Source: CAYRGS01 sp964423875 (GTDB lineage Bacteria > UBA8248 > JACPRG01 > G963555815). From it: a DNA stretch of 12,166 bases. Within the stretch, counting starts at the first letter, position 1, and every line of letters begins with the position of its first letter. This document shows positions 6,538 through 12,166 of this stretch, one piece after another. A model generated the notes under the pieces. It was not told the origin of the DNA. It worked only from the letters and a program-made list of their open reading frames with translations, and did not search any database. The stretch spans positions 1-12,166 of the forward strand of contig CAYRGS010000109.1 of the NCBI GenBank assembly GCA_964423875.1, read 5' to 3'. Position numbers and translations under genes: made by a program.

Positions 6538-6654
6538 TGCCTTCCTTAATAATCGAGGTCGGCGTCTCCCGACGAGGGCATTCCCCGGTTGAATCGGGGG
6601 CGCCGGAAAGGATACCATGGGCCGGAGCCCGCGGATGGGAAAGGGAGGAAAGAC

Positions 6655-7713
6655 GTGAGGGTTTATGAAAGCCTGATCCGGCCGGCGCTCTTTCGGCTCT
6701 CCGCCGAGCGGGCGCACGACCTGGCGAAGCGGGCCCTGTCGGCGGAGACCCCGTGGCGTCTTCTGTCGGGCCGGTTTCAAATCGGCGATCCCCGCTTGGA
6801 GACAGAGGTGGCCGGGCTGCGGCAGGCCAACCCCATCGGTCTGGCGGCGGGACTGGACAAGGACGCCGACGCCCTCCCCGGTCTGGCCCACCTCGGCTTC
6901 GGCAGCCTCACCGTCGGCACCATCATGCCCAGGGTCAGGAAGGGGAATCCGAAGCCCCGGCTGGTGCGCCTGCCCAAGCGGATGGCCGTCATCGATCACA
7001 TGGGGCTTCCATCGAAAGGGCTGAACCGCGCGGTCCGCAAGCTGCGCAGGTTTCGGGCGGCCCATCCTGAGGGCCCTCCCCTGATCGTCAGCGTGGGGGG
7101 CCTCACGGTCGAGGAGGTGCTCGCTGGACATGGGGCGGTGGAGCCCCTGGCGGACGCCGTCGAGTTCGACCTGACCTGTCCGAACGTGACCGAGCGGGGG
7201 GATTTCGAAACCCTGGATGGAATCTCGCGGTTCGTGGAACGGCTCGTGACACAGCGGCGCAAGCCCCTGTTTTTCAGACTGCCGTTGCGGCTCTCGGACG
7301 AGAACTGGCGAAAGGCCCTCTCCATGTGCGAGGTGGCCGCGAAATACGGGGTGGACGGGGTGACGCCGGCGGGCGGCCTCCCGGCCGAGGACGCGCGGCT
7401 GGCGCTCGGCAAGGGCGCCCTGGCCGGAAAACCCCTGCTCGAGAACTCTCTACGCATCGTCCGGGACCTGCGAAGCGCGGTGGGCGCCGATCTCGCCATC
7501 CGGATCGCCGGGGGCGCCACCGACGGGGAATCGGTCTTCCGTCTCCTGGAGGCCGGCGCGGACGCGGTCAACATCCTGACGGCCTTCATCTATCGGGGTC
7601 CGGGCGCGGCGGCCGCGATGAACCGCGAGCTCCTGAGGAAAATGGACGAGACAGGCGTAAAATCCGTCCGGGACCTGGGCGTCAAATCCCGGCGAGCGGC
7701 GGCGGGCGGGTAG
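6655..7713 (+). CDS. Divergent dihydroorotate dehydrogenase-like flavoprotein, copy 1
   Basis: The 352-residue protein has the class-2 PyrD frame. An N-terminal helical segment (YESLIRPALFRLSAERAHDL) resembles the membrane-associating part, then come NPIGLAAGLDKD (59-70, FMN-site Lys69), GFGSLTVGTI (81-90), DHMGLPSKG (114-122) and the FMN-phosphate loops RIAGGATDG and TAFIYRGPG. However, DLTCPN (172-177) replaces the NISSPN of E. coli PyrD: the catalytic serine is Cys175 and the Asn is Asp172. The orotate-binding TNTT is TPAG (237-240), the Asn before RMG is Asp114, and the FMN lysine of the VKIAP strand is Arg. It probably binds FMN but is unlikely to be a normal orotate producer; the substrate is unknown. 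The GTG at 6655 is chosen for GGGAGG 6 nt upstream. It lies 32 nt before its paralogue. Confidence 0.85.
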   Translation: MRVYESLIRPALFRLSAERAHDLAKRALSAETPWRLLSGRFQIGDPRLETEVAGLRQANPIGLAAGLDKDADALPGLAHLGFGSLTVGTIMPRVRKGNPKPRLVRLPKRMAVIDHMGLPSKGLNRAVRKLRRFRAAHPEGPPLIVSVGGLTVEEVLAGHGAVEPLADAVEFDLTCPNVTERGDFETLDGISRFVERLVTQRRKPLFFRLPLRLSDENWRKALSMCEVAAKYGVDGVTPAGGLPAEDARLALGKGALAGKPLLENSLRIVRDLRSAVGADLAIRIAGGATDGESVFRLLEAGADAVNILTAFIYRGPGAAAAMNRELLRKMDETGVKSVRDLGVKSRRAAAGG

Positions 7714-7745
7714 TCCTCCATCCGCCGCCGCAGGAGGGCGAAGTC

Positions 7746-8813
7746 ATGGGTCTGTACGAGCGCGTTCTCCGTCCCGCACTGTTTTGTCTCCCGGCCGAGA
7801 CCGCCCACAACCTGGGCAAGCGGGCCCTTTCCGTGGAACTGCCGTGGCGTCTCCAAGCGGAGAGGTATCGGGTCGCCGACCCCCGGCTGGAAACCGAGGT
7901 CGCGGGTCTTCGCCAAAGCAGCCCCTTCGGCCTGACGGCCGGGTTCGACAAGGACGCCCTCGCCCTTCCGGGCCTCGCCCACCTCGGTTTCGGGAGCGTC
8001 ACGGTGGGGGCGATCATGCCGGAGCCCAGGGCAGGGAACCCCAGGCCCAGGCTGAGTCGGCGGCTGGAAGAACGGGCGCTGCTCAACTGCATGGGGCTCC
8101 CCTCCCGGGGGCTGGCGTACGCCGTGCGGAACCTGCGGCGGCATCGCGCCTCTCATCCGGCCGGCGGACCCCCGGTCATCGCGAACGTGGGCGGGTTCAC
8201 CATCGAAGGGATCCTGGGTTGCTTCCGGGCGGTGGAGCCTTATGTGGACGCCGTCGAGCTGGACCTGACCTGCCCCAACGTCCGGGTGGAGGGCGAGCTG
8301 GCCCGGATGGAGGGCATCGTCAAGGCCATGAAGATCATCATGGCGGAGCGCAGCACGAAGCCCGTTTTCACAAAGTTGCCCCTTCGCTCGACGGAAGAGA
8401 GCTGGCGACGGGCGTTGGACATGACGCGGGCGGGCGTCGAGGCCGGGCTGGACGGCGTCACCGCGGCGGGGAACCTCCGGGTCGAGGACAACCGGCTCTC
8501 GAAACGGCAGGTTTCCCTGACGGGGCCACCTTGCCTGGAGAACACCCTCGAAGTCGTCCGGGAGCTGCGGGCCGTTGCGGGAGAGCGATTCACGATCCGC
8601 ATGTCGGGCGGCGCGTCCGACGGCGCGGGCGTCTTTCGCCTTCTGGAAGGCGGCGCGGACGCGGTGAACGCCTTCACGGCCTTCGTCTATCAGGGTCCGG
8701 GCGTCGCGGCGCGGGTCAACCGGCAGCTTCTCGAAAAGATGGACGCGGAAGGCATCCGGTCCGTCGGCGAGATTCGGGAGCGCTGGGCCGCGTCAAAGAC
8801 GATTGTTTCATAG
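7746..8813 (+). CDS. Divergent dihydroorotate dehydrogenase-like flavoprotein, copy 2
   Basis: This 355-residue paralogue of the preceding gene is collinear with it over the whole length, with well over half of positions identical by eye (YERVLRPALF, DPRLETEVAGLRQ, LPGLAHLGFGS, DLTCPN, SGGASDG). It keeps the Asn before the MG turn (LNCMGLPSRG) and the FMN lysine in VFTKLPLR, both lost in copy 1. It shares the Ser-to-Cys change (Cys176), the Asp in DLTCPN (Asp173) and the loss of TNTT (TAAG, 239-242). GFDKD replaces GLDKD around Lys69. The split of residues between copies could mean two substrates or a heteromer with unequal subunits. The ATG at 7746 follows AGGAGGG by 7 nt. Co-transcription with copy 1 is near certain; the FkbM gene follows 74 nt downstream. 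Confidence 0.85.
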   Translation: MGLYERVLRPALFCLPAETAHNLGKRALSVELPWRLQAERYRVADPRLETEVAGLRQSSPFGLTAGFDKDALALPGLAHLGFGSVTVGAIMPEPRAGNPRPRLSRRLEERALLNCMGLPSRGLAYAVRNLRRHRASHPAGGPPVIANVGGFTIEGILGCFRAVEPYVDAVELDLTCPNVRVEGELARMEGIVKAMKIIMAERSTKPVFTKLPLRSTEESWRRALDMTRAGVEAGLDGVTAAGNLRVEDNRLSKRQVSLTGPPCLENTLEVVRELRAVAGERFTIRMSGGASDGAGVFRLLEGGADAVNAFTAFVYQGPGVAARVNRQLLEKMDAEGIRSVGEIRERWAASKTIVS

Positions 8814-8831
8814 TCCGAGGCGGTAACGCCT

Positions 8832-8839
8832 CCCCCCCC
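8832..8839. repeat. C8 tract upstream of the FkbM gene
   Basis: Eight C on the coding strand lie in the 74-nt gap between pyrD-like copy 2 and the methyltransferase start. Confidence 0.75.
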
Positions 8840-8887
8840 TCTGCCCCTTTTTCTTCGAATGATCGTCATCGGCTCAACGAGGATGCC

Positions 8888-9622
8888 GTGTTGAAAGATA
8901 TGATCCGATCCGCTTGGCGCTCGGCGATCAGAAGTTGGCTCGTAATCAATAGAAGGGGCGCGCCCAAAGGATTGAGGCCGGAGGATGGAAAGTTTCTCAT
9001 GACTTTGGCGTTGGGGGATCAAACCATATACGATGTGGGCGCGTATAAGGGTTACTACACCCTCTTTTTTTCCCGGGCCGTCGGGAGCGGGGGGAAGGTC
9101 ATCGCGTTTGAGCCCCACCCTGATAACCATAAGAAGCTTCTGAAAAGGATAAAGCTCAACCTGCTGGACAACGTGGAAGCGCGGCCGGTCGCCGTCGGAA
9201 ATGAAACTGGCCGGAGGACGCTGGCCTTTCGGGATACGGATTCCGGGACCTCGAGCCTTCAAGAAGAGATGAAAGCGCAAATTCTTCATGAAAAGGGCGC
9301 GGGGAGCGTACAAGTCGCGGTCGATTCGCTGGATCGCCAGGTCGCTGCCCATCACTTCCCGAAGCCGGACCTGATCAAGATCGATGTCGAAGGCTTTGAA
9401 ATGGATGTCCTGCTCGGAATGAGTGAAACGATAAAAAACCATAAACCCAAGCTTTACATCGAAATCCATGGAGTCGACGCGGAAAGAAAAATCGCAAACG
9501 TGCGGAAAGTCGTCGAATTCCTATCAGGATGGGCTTATACGATTCACCACGTTGAATCCGGAGCGATGATCAACCCAGACAACAGTCAAATTGCCAAAGA
9601 GGGCCACCTGTACTGCACTTAG
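8888..9622 (+). CDS. FkbM-family SAM-dependent methyltransferase
   Basis: The protein of about 244 residues has the FkbM (Methyltransf_21) signatures. IYDVGAYKGYYTLF (SAM motif I, Asp about 49) has the usual Asn of DVGANxG replaced by Tyr. VIAFEPHPDN is the motif II acidic loop and DLIKIDVEGFEMDVLLGM (Asp about 166) the family hallmark; LYIEIHG lies near the C-terminus. FkbM proteins O-methylate sugars or polyketides, or act on diverse small molecules. There is no signal peptide, so it is cytoplasmic. Three in-frame starts are possible: GTG 8888, TTG 8891 and ATG 8900. A GAGGA site at 8879-8883 is 4, 7 and 16 nt away respectively, so 8888 or 8891 is favoured. Codon use is more AT-tolerant than in the PyrD-like genes. 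Its position suggests co-expression with them, but a shared pathway is inference. Confidence 0.88.
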   Translation: MLKDMIRSAWRSAIRSWLVINRRGAPKGLRPEDGKFLMTLALGDQTIYDVGAYKGYYTLFFSRAVGSGGKVIAFEPHPDNHKKLLKRIKLNLLDNVEARPVAVGNETGRRTLAFRDTDSGTSSLQEEMKAQILHEKGAGSVQVAVDSLDRQVAAHHFPKPDLIKIDVEGFEMDVLLGMSETIKNHKPKLYIEIHGVDAERKIANVRKVVEFLSGWAYTIHHVESGAMINPDNSQIAKEGHLYCT

Positions 9623-9697
9623 TGGCTGGACTCACCTCAATATATCCCAATATTTTTCAATGTGTTACGACTATCGCCTGAATCCTGATAGCCGCTG

Positions 9698-9721
9698 GTG
9701 TCGTTTCTAGTGTCATTTCTG
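9698..9721. repeat. Imperfect 12-bp tandem repeat
   Basis: GTGTCGTTTCTA (9698-9709) is followed at once by GTGTCATTTCTG (9710-9721), then TCGTTT. Two adjacent copies differ at two positions. No function is evident. Confidence 0.55.
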
Positions 9722-9940
9722 TCGTTTAAAGAGCCACCGTTGATTCCACTTCGGCGTCAGGACACCCCCCTCAACACCCCCCCCGGGTAAGGTTGCGGAG
9801 CGGCCCTGGAGGACACCGTTATTCTTGGGTGTTTCAGGGGAGGCGGTCAGGACCTCGTCGCACGCCATTTTATTTTCGGTGAACTAAATTGTAGTTGGCA
9901 CTGTCTAACGTCTTAAAGAGCAGTTTTCCGGAGGCAAGGA

Positions 9941-9970
9941 TTGACAGGGCCTATTTTTAGTCATTATAAA
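9941..9970 (+). promoter_or_regulatory. Sigma70-type promoter for the secreted hydrolase
   Basis: A perfect TTGACA (9941-9946) and TATAAA (9965-9970) are spaced by 18 nt. Initiation near 9977 would give a leader of about 100 nt to the ATG at 10081. Confidence 0.6.
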
Positions 9971-10080
9971 TCCATAACTAGGGGAGGAAGTGGCAGACAC
10001 CGTTTCTCAGGTTGAAATGGAGGATTTCGTTTGTATCCTAGTAAATATCAGGTAAAAACGAAAGATTGGGAGGAGGAAAT

Positions 10081-11940
10081 ATGAATTTGCTTTCCAAATA
10101 CTGGCTGTGCGTTTCCTGGGTCCTGATTTTTTCCGTTGCTGGCGTGAGTGCGGCTCAGGCTTCAGTGATAGACGACCCCAATAACGTTCAATGGGTGTCA
10201 TTTCGAGATTTGTCGAGCAGCGCCTTTTCTAGTCACTTTACGAAATTGAAAAACAAGGGATATCGAATCGTCGATGCTGACGCAGTCGGGGGTCGCTACT
10301 CGTCGGTATGGCATAAGAGCGACGGAAGGGGCTGGTACAAGTATCGCGATATGAAATCCAGTACCTACCACAAACGTTGGACTAACCTGAAGAACAGGGG
10401 GTACCGTCCCATAGATGTGGATGCCTACTACAAAGGCAACGCGTTGAGGTACTCAGGGATTTGGATCAAGAACACCGAGAACTACAAGTGGGCGTCGTTT
10501 CGCAACCTGACCGATGCACAATTCAAAGACAGGTTCAAAGAATATCGTAAGAAAGGCTACATGCCGATCGATGTGGAGGGCTACGTTGTCGGCGGGAAAC
10601 TCCGGTACGCCATCATCTGGGTGGAGAATCGAGACAAGCTTCAGTGGGCGGAGCGTCGCAACATGTCCGCGTCCAGTTATAAAAAAAAGTGGACCGAGTA
10701 CAAAGCAAAAGGTTTTCGCCCCATAGACTTCGAGTCCTATAAGAAAGGCAAAACCCAATACTACGCTGCGATCTGGGTCAAGAATACGAACAGGCGCCGC
10801 TGGGCGTCGTATCGGGACATGACCAAGCTTGGCTACGCAAACAGGTGGCGAACGCTTCGGGATAAAGGATACCGCCTGATCGACTTTGAGCGTTACAACA
10901 CCTCCAAGGGCTATCGCTATGCGGGCATCTGGCGCCAAAACGGGAACCGTATAAATTGGAAGTATCGCGTCGCAGTGGACAACAAGGTGAAGGAGTACAA
11001 GGATAAGAACAAAACTCCTGGAATCAGTGTTGCTGTCGCTAAGGGCGGTAAAATTGTATATCGCCGAGGGTTTGGCTACTCGGATGTAAAAAGAAAACGT
11101 GTTGCCCATAGTGAAACCGTGTATTACACGGCATCGGTGGGTAAATCCATCGGTGCAACCTTGGCGATGCGTATGAAGGAAAAACTTGGATTCGACATTA
11201 AAAAGAAGACGCGCAGTTTCATTCCTGCCATGCCAAGCCACCATACACACACGGTCGAGCAGTTGTTGTCACATCGGGCTTGTGTCCTAAATAAGCCCAG
11301 CCCTGAACCAAAAAACCAGTACAATTCAGCAATGTCCGCGGCCAAGACGATTTGGAAAAGCCCCCTCCTATCTTCATGTACTCCGAAGATCGGAACAGGT
11401 TCGACATACAAGTACAGCAATTCCGCTTTTACTTTACTAGGAGCCGTGTTGGAGACGAGAGGCAAGAAAAACATTGTCCAGCTTCTGCAATACTATCTTG
11501 CAAAACCGCTTGGGCTTGAGAGTTTACGTGCAGAGTACCCGCTAACAGCTAACTATGACCGATCAGAGCGGTACGTCGGAAAGAAAAAAATAGAAAAGTG
11601 GTCGCGAGAGAATTCTAGTTGGAAGGTTCTTGCAGGAGGCATGGAAATGCACGTTGTAGATCTGGCTCGGCTTGGCATTAAGCTCAAGAAAGGCCAAGTG
11701 ATGAGCAAAGCGACGCGAACTGTAATGTGGACAGCGCCGGATAAAACTCAAAATTATGGTCTCGGGTGGGTTATTAGGAAAAACTTCGTTACCCACACTG
11801 GACTTTTTAAGGGAGCACGCAGCTTAATCCGAATATACAAGAACAAAGATCTTGTAATTGCTATATTGTCAAATTACCAATACGATGATGAATTGTCCGT
11901 TTGGAAACTTGCTGACAATATTGTGAAAGCAGTGAAGTGA
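10081..11940 (+). CDS. Secreted serine hydrolase: five 52-residue repeats plus class C beta-lactamase-type domain
   Basis: This 619-residue protein starts with a signal peptide (residues 1 to about 27, hydrophobic VSWVLIFSVAGVSA, likely cut after AQA). Five tandem repeats (38-292) precede a serine beta-lactamase/DD-peptidase fold (about 293-619). Catalytic motifs are Ser352-Val-Gly-Lys355, Tyr445-Ser-Asn447 and His572-Thr-Gly574, with LLSH (395-398) and LAGGMEMHVVDLARLG (517-532) as family landmarks. The repeat-plus-beta-lactamase layout recalls, from memory, polyglycine hydrolases and Pfam 'bacterial tandem repeat domain 1'. The substrate, whether peptidoglycan, a peptide or an ester, is unknown. 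The ATG at 10081 is chosen because AGGAGG (10071-10076) lies 4 nt upstream and the signal peptide begins there. Codon use is clearly more AT-rich and lysine/tyrosine-rich than in the upstream genes, suggesting transfer. It has its own promoter. Confidence 0.93.
   Translation: MNLLSKYWLCVSWVLIFSVAGVSAAQASVIDDPNNVQWVSFRDLSSSAFSSHFTKLKNKGYRIVDADAVGGRYSSVWHKSDGRGWYKYRDMKSSTYHKRWTNLKNRGYRPIDVDAYYKGNALRYSGIWIKNTENYKWASFRNLTDAQFKDRFKEYRKKGYMPIDVEGYVVGGKLRYAIIWVENRDKLQWAERRNMSASSYKKKWTEYKAKGFRPIDFESYKKGKTQYYAAIWVKNTNRRRWASYRDMTKLGYANRWRTLRDKGYRLIDFERYNTSKGYRYAGIWRQNGNRINWKYRVAVDNKVKEYKDKNKTPGISVAVAKGGKIVYRRGFGYSDVKRKRVAHSETVYYTASVGKSIGATLAMRMKEKLGFDIKKKTRSFIPAMPSHHTHTVEQLLSHRACVLNKPSPEPKNQYNSAMSAAKTIWKSPLLSSCTPKIGTGSTYKYSNSAFTLLGAVLETRGKKNIVQLLQYYLAKPLGLESLRAEYPLTANYDRSERYVGKKKIEKWSRENSSWKVLAGGMEMHVVDLARLGIKLKKGQVMSKATRTVMWTAPDKTQNYGLGWVIRKNFVTHTGLFKGARSLIRIYKNKDLVIAILSNYQYDDELSVWKLADNIVKAVK
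10192..10956 (+). repeat. Five protein repeats, period 52 residues (156 bp)
   Basis: Repeat starts fall at Trp38, Trp85, Trp137, Trp189 and Trp241, and the next equivalent Trp is 293. The last four units are exactly 52 residues long; the first is 47. Shared pattern: W-x-S-(F/Y)-R-(D/N)-M, then a W or F in a helix-like stretch, K-G-(Y/F)-R-P-I-D, and R-Y-A-x-I-W. At DNA level the units are well diverged, so the duplication is old. Confidence 0.9.
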
Positions 11941-12040
11941 TGACCTGTTTCCTAAACCTGCTACCGACTGAATCCAGCGTGGTACCGCGCGGCGAGCCGG
12001 GGCAGGGGCATTTGAGGCAAAGGAGTGACGCGTCGCATAC

Positions 12041-12166
12041 ATGGTGCGTCGCCTTAAGCGCTGGCTGAGTGAGCCTGTGATCCAGATCCTGACGGCGGGA
12101 CGCCGAAGCGAAAGGCCGCCTGTTCATCCAGGGGGACCGCCCGAAGGCGGAAAAGTTCCTCGACGC
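12041..12166 (+). pseudogene. Possible frameshifted or partial gene at the right edge
   Basis: From the ATG at 12041 a frame reads MVRRLKRWLSEPVIQILTAG with good GC-ending codons. Near 12092-12100 the codon signal moves to the frame containing 12099-12101 (GAC), which reads DAEAKGRLFIQGDRPKAEKF to the window edge, again with strong G/C in third positions. That second frame has a stop just upstream (12090-12092) and no start codon. A one-base insertion in the GGCGGG stretch would join the two into one protein. No family was recognised. An AGGAG lies at 12021-12025, too far from the ATG to be a good ribosome site. This could be a decayed gene, a sequencing error or chance. Confidence 0.3.

Larger units (their letters stand above)
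6005..6654. other. Divergent intergenic spacer without a convincing gene
   Basis: This 650-bp spacer separates rsmI (minus) from the first pyrD-like gene (plus). Open frames crossing it have no recognisable protein character. It holds four GC-rich palindromes, an 11-bp tandem repeat and possible promoters for both flanking genes. The segment at about 6285-6400 is noticeably more AT-rich than the surroundings, and no function was recognised for it. Confidence 0.7.
9623..10080. other. AT-richer intergenic region with short repeats and a promoter
   Basis: These 458 bp between the methyltransferase and the secreted hydrolase hold no convincing gene. They contain a 12-bp imperfect tandem repeat (9698-9721), C6 and C8 runs (9765-9770, 9777-9784), two copies of GACACCGTT (9812-9820 and 9996-10004) and the promoter at 9941-9970. 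No terminator hairpin with a T-run was found after the methyltransferase stop. Confidence 0.6.

Noticed and set aside
6582..6600. Hairpin CCCCG/CGGGG just upstream of pyrD-like copy 1 as a riboswitch or terminator
   Set aside because: Only a 5-bp stem with no T-run and no conserved riboswitch core visible.
6655..8813. Plain annotation of both genes as pyrD
   Set aside because: Scaffold similarity is clear, but key catalytic and orotate-binding residues are missing, so the symbol would assert a function the sequence does not support.
7784..8887. Upstream extension of the FkbM frame through pyrD-like copy 2
   Set aside because: The extension is the out-of-frame shadow of copy 2 (Arg/Gly/Pro-rich); FkbM homology begins only after about 8888.
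9990..10055. A 21-codon GTG micro-ORF in the hydrolase leader, preceded by GGGGAGGA
   Set aside because: The ribosome-site-like sequence sits almost on the GTG, the peptide has no regulatory hallmark, and chance is a sufficient explanation.
10453..11250. Minus-strand open frame opposite the secreted hydrolase
   Set aside because: Antisense shadow of a gene with a signal peptide, repeats and a complete active site.
3132..11940. A functional link between the Gly8 loop of EngB and the polyglycine-hydrolase-like secreted enzyme
   Set aside because: The two are in different compartments (cytoplasm and exported) and far apart; the co-occurrence is most likely chance.

Overview
The window looks like chromosomal DNA of a GC-rich bacterium. 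Positions 1 to about 9.6 kb have strongly GC-biased third codon positions, bacterial Shine-Dalgarno sites and tightly packed housekeeping genes. The mix (archaeal-type endonuclease IV homologue, archaeal/Thermotoga-type nicotinate phosphoribosyltransferase start, NuoI-like ferredoxin, TrxB, Sir2, CaCA exchanger, RsmI, EngB) would suit Desulfobacterota, Nitrospirota, NC10 or related lineages. No gene here fixes the phylum, so this is an inference.

Left block (1-6004, all minus strand). In transcription order it holds rsmI, a Na+/Ca2+-type exchanger, a sirtuin, engB and an endonuclease IV-like gene. After a 229-bp gap with a near-consensus sigma70 promoter (TTGACA-N17-TATATT) come trxB, a nuoI-like ferredoxin and the first codons of a probable nicotinate phosphoribosyltransferase that runs off the left edge. 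The exchanger and sirtuin overlap at TGATG. Runs of 8-10 G or C lie in several gaps of this block, and one lies inside engB, where it encodes eight consecutive glycines.

Divergent spacer (6005-6654). It holds no convincing gene. It carries four GC-rich palindromes of a dispersed-repeat type, an 11-bp tandem duplication and weak promoter candidates.

Right block (6655-9622, plus strand). Two tandem, clearly homologous dihydroorotate-dehydrogenase-like flavoproteins are followed 74 nt later by an FkbM-family methyltransferase. Both paralogues keep the class-2 PyrD scaffold and the FMN-site lysine but have lost most orotate-contacting residues and the catalytic serine, so they probably do not make orotate.

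Right end (9623-12166). Base composition drops to a much more AT-rich pattern. A promoter (TTGACA-N18-TATAAA) precedes a secreted 619-residue serine hydrolase. It has five tandem repeats with a 52-residue period joined to a class C beta-lactamase/DD-peptidase-type domain, an architecture reminiscent of polyglycine hydrolases. This gene looks acquired. The window ends in what may be a frameshifted or partial gene.

The best candidates for undescribed biology are the paired, active-site-altered PyrD-like enzymes (perhaps working with FkbM) and the repeat-bearing secreted serine hydrolase.
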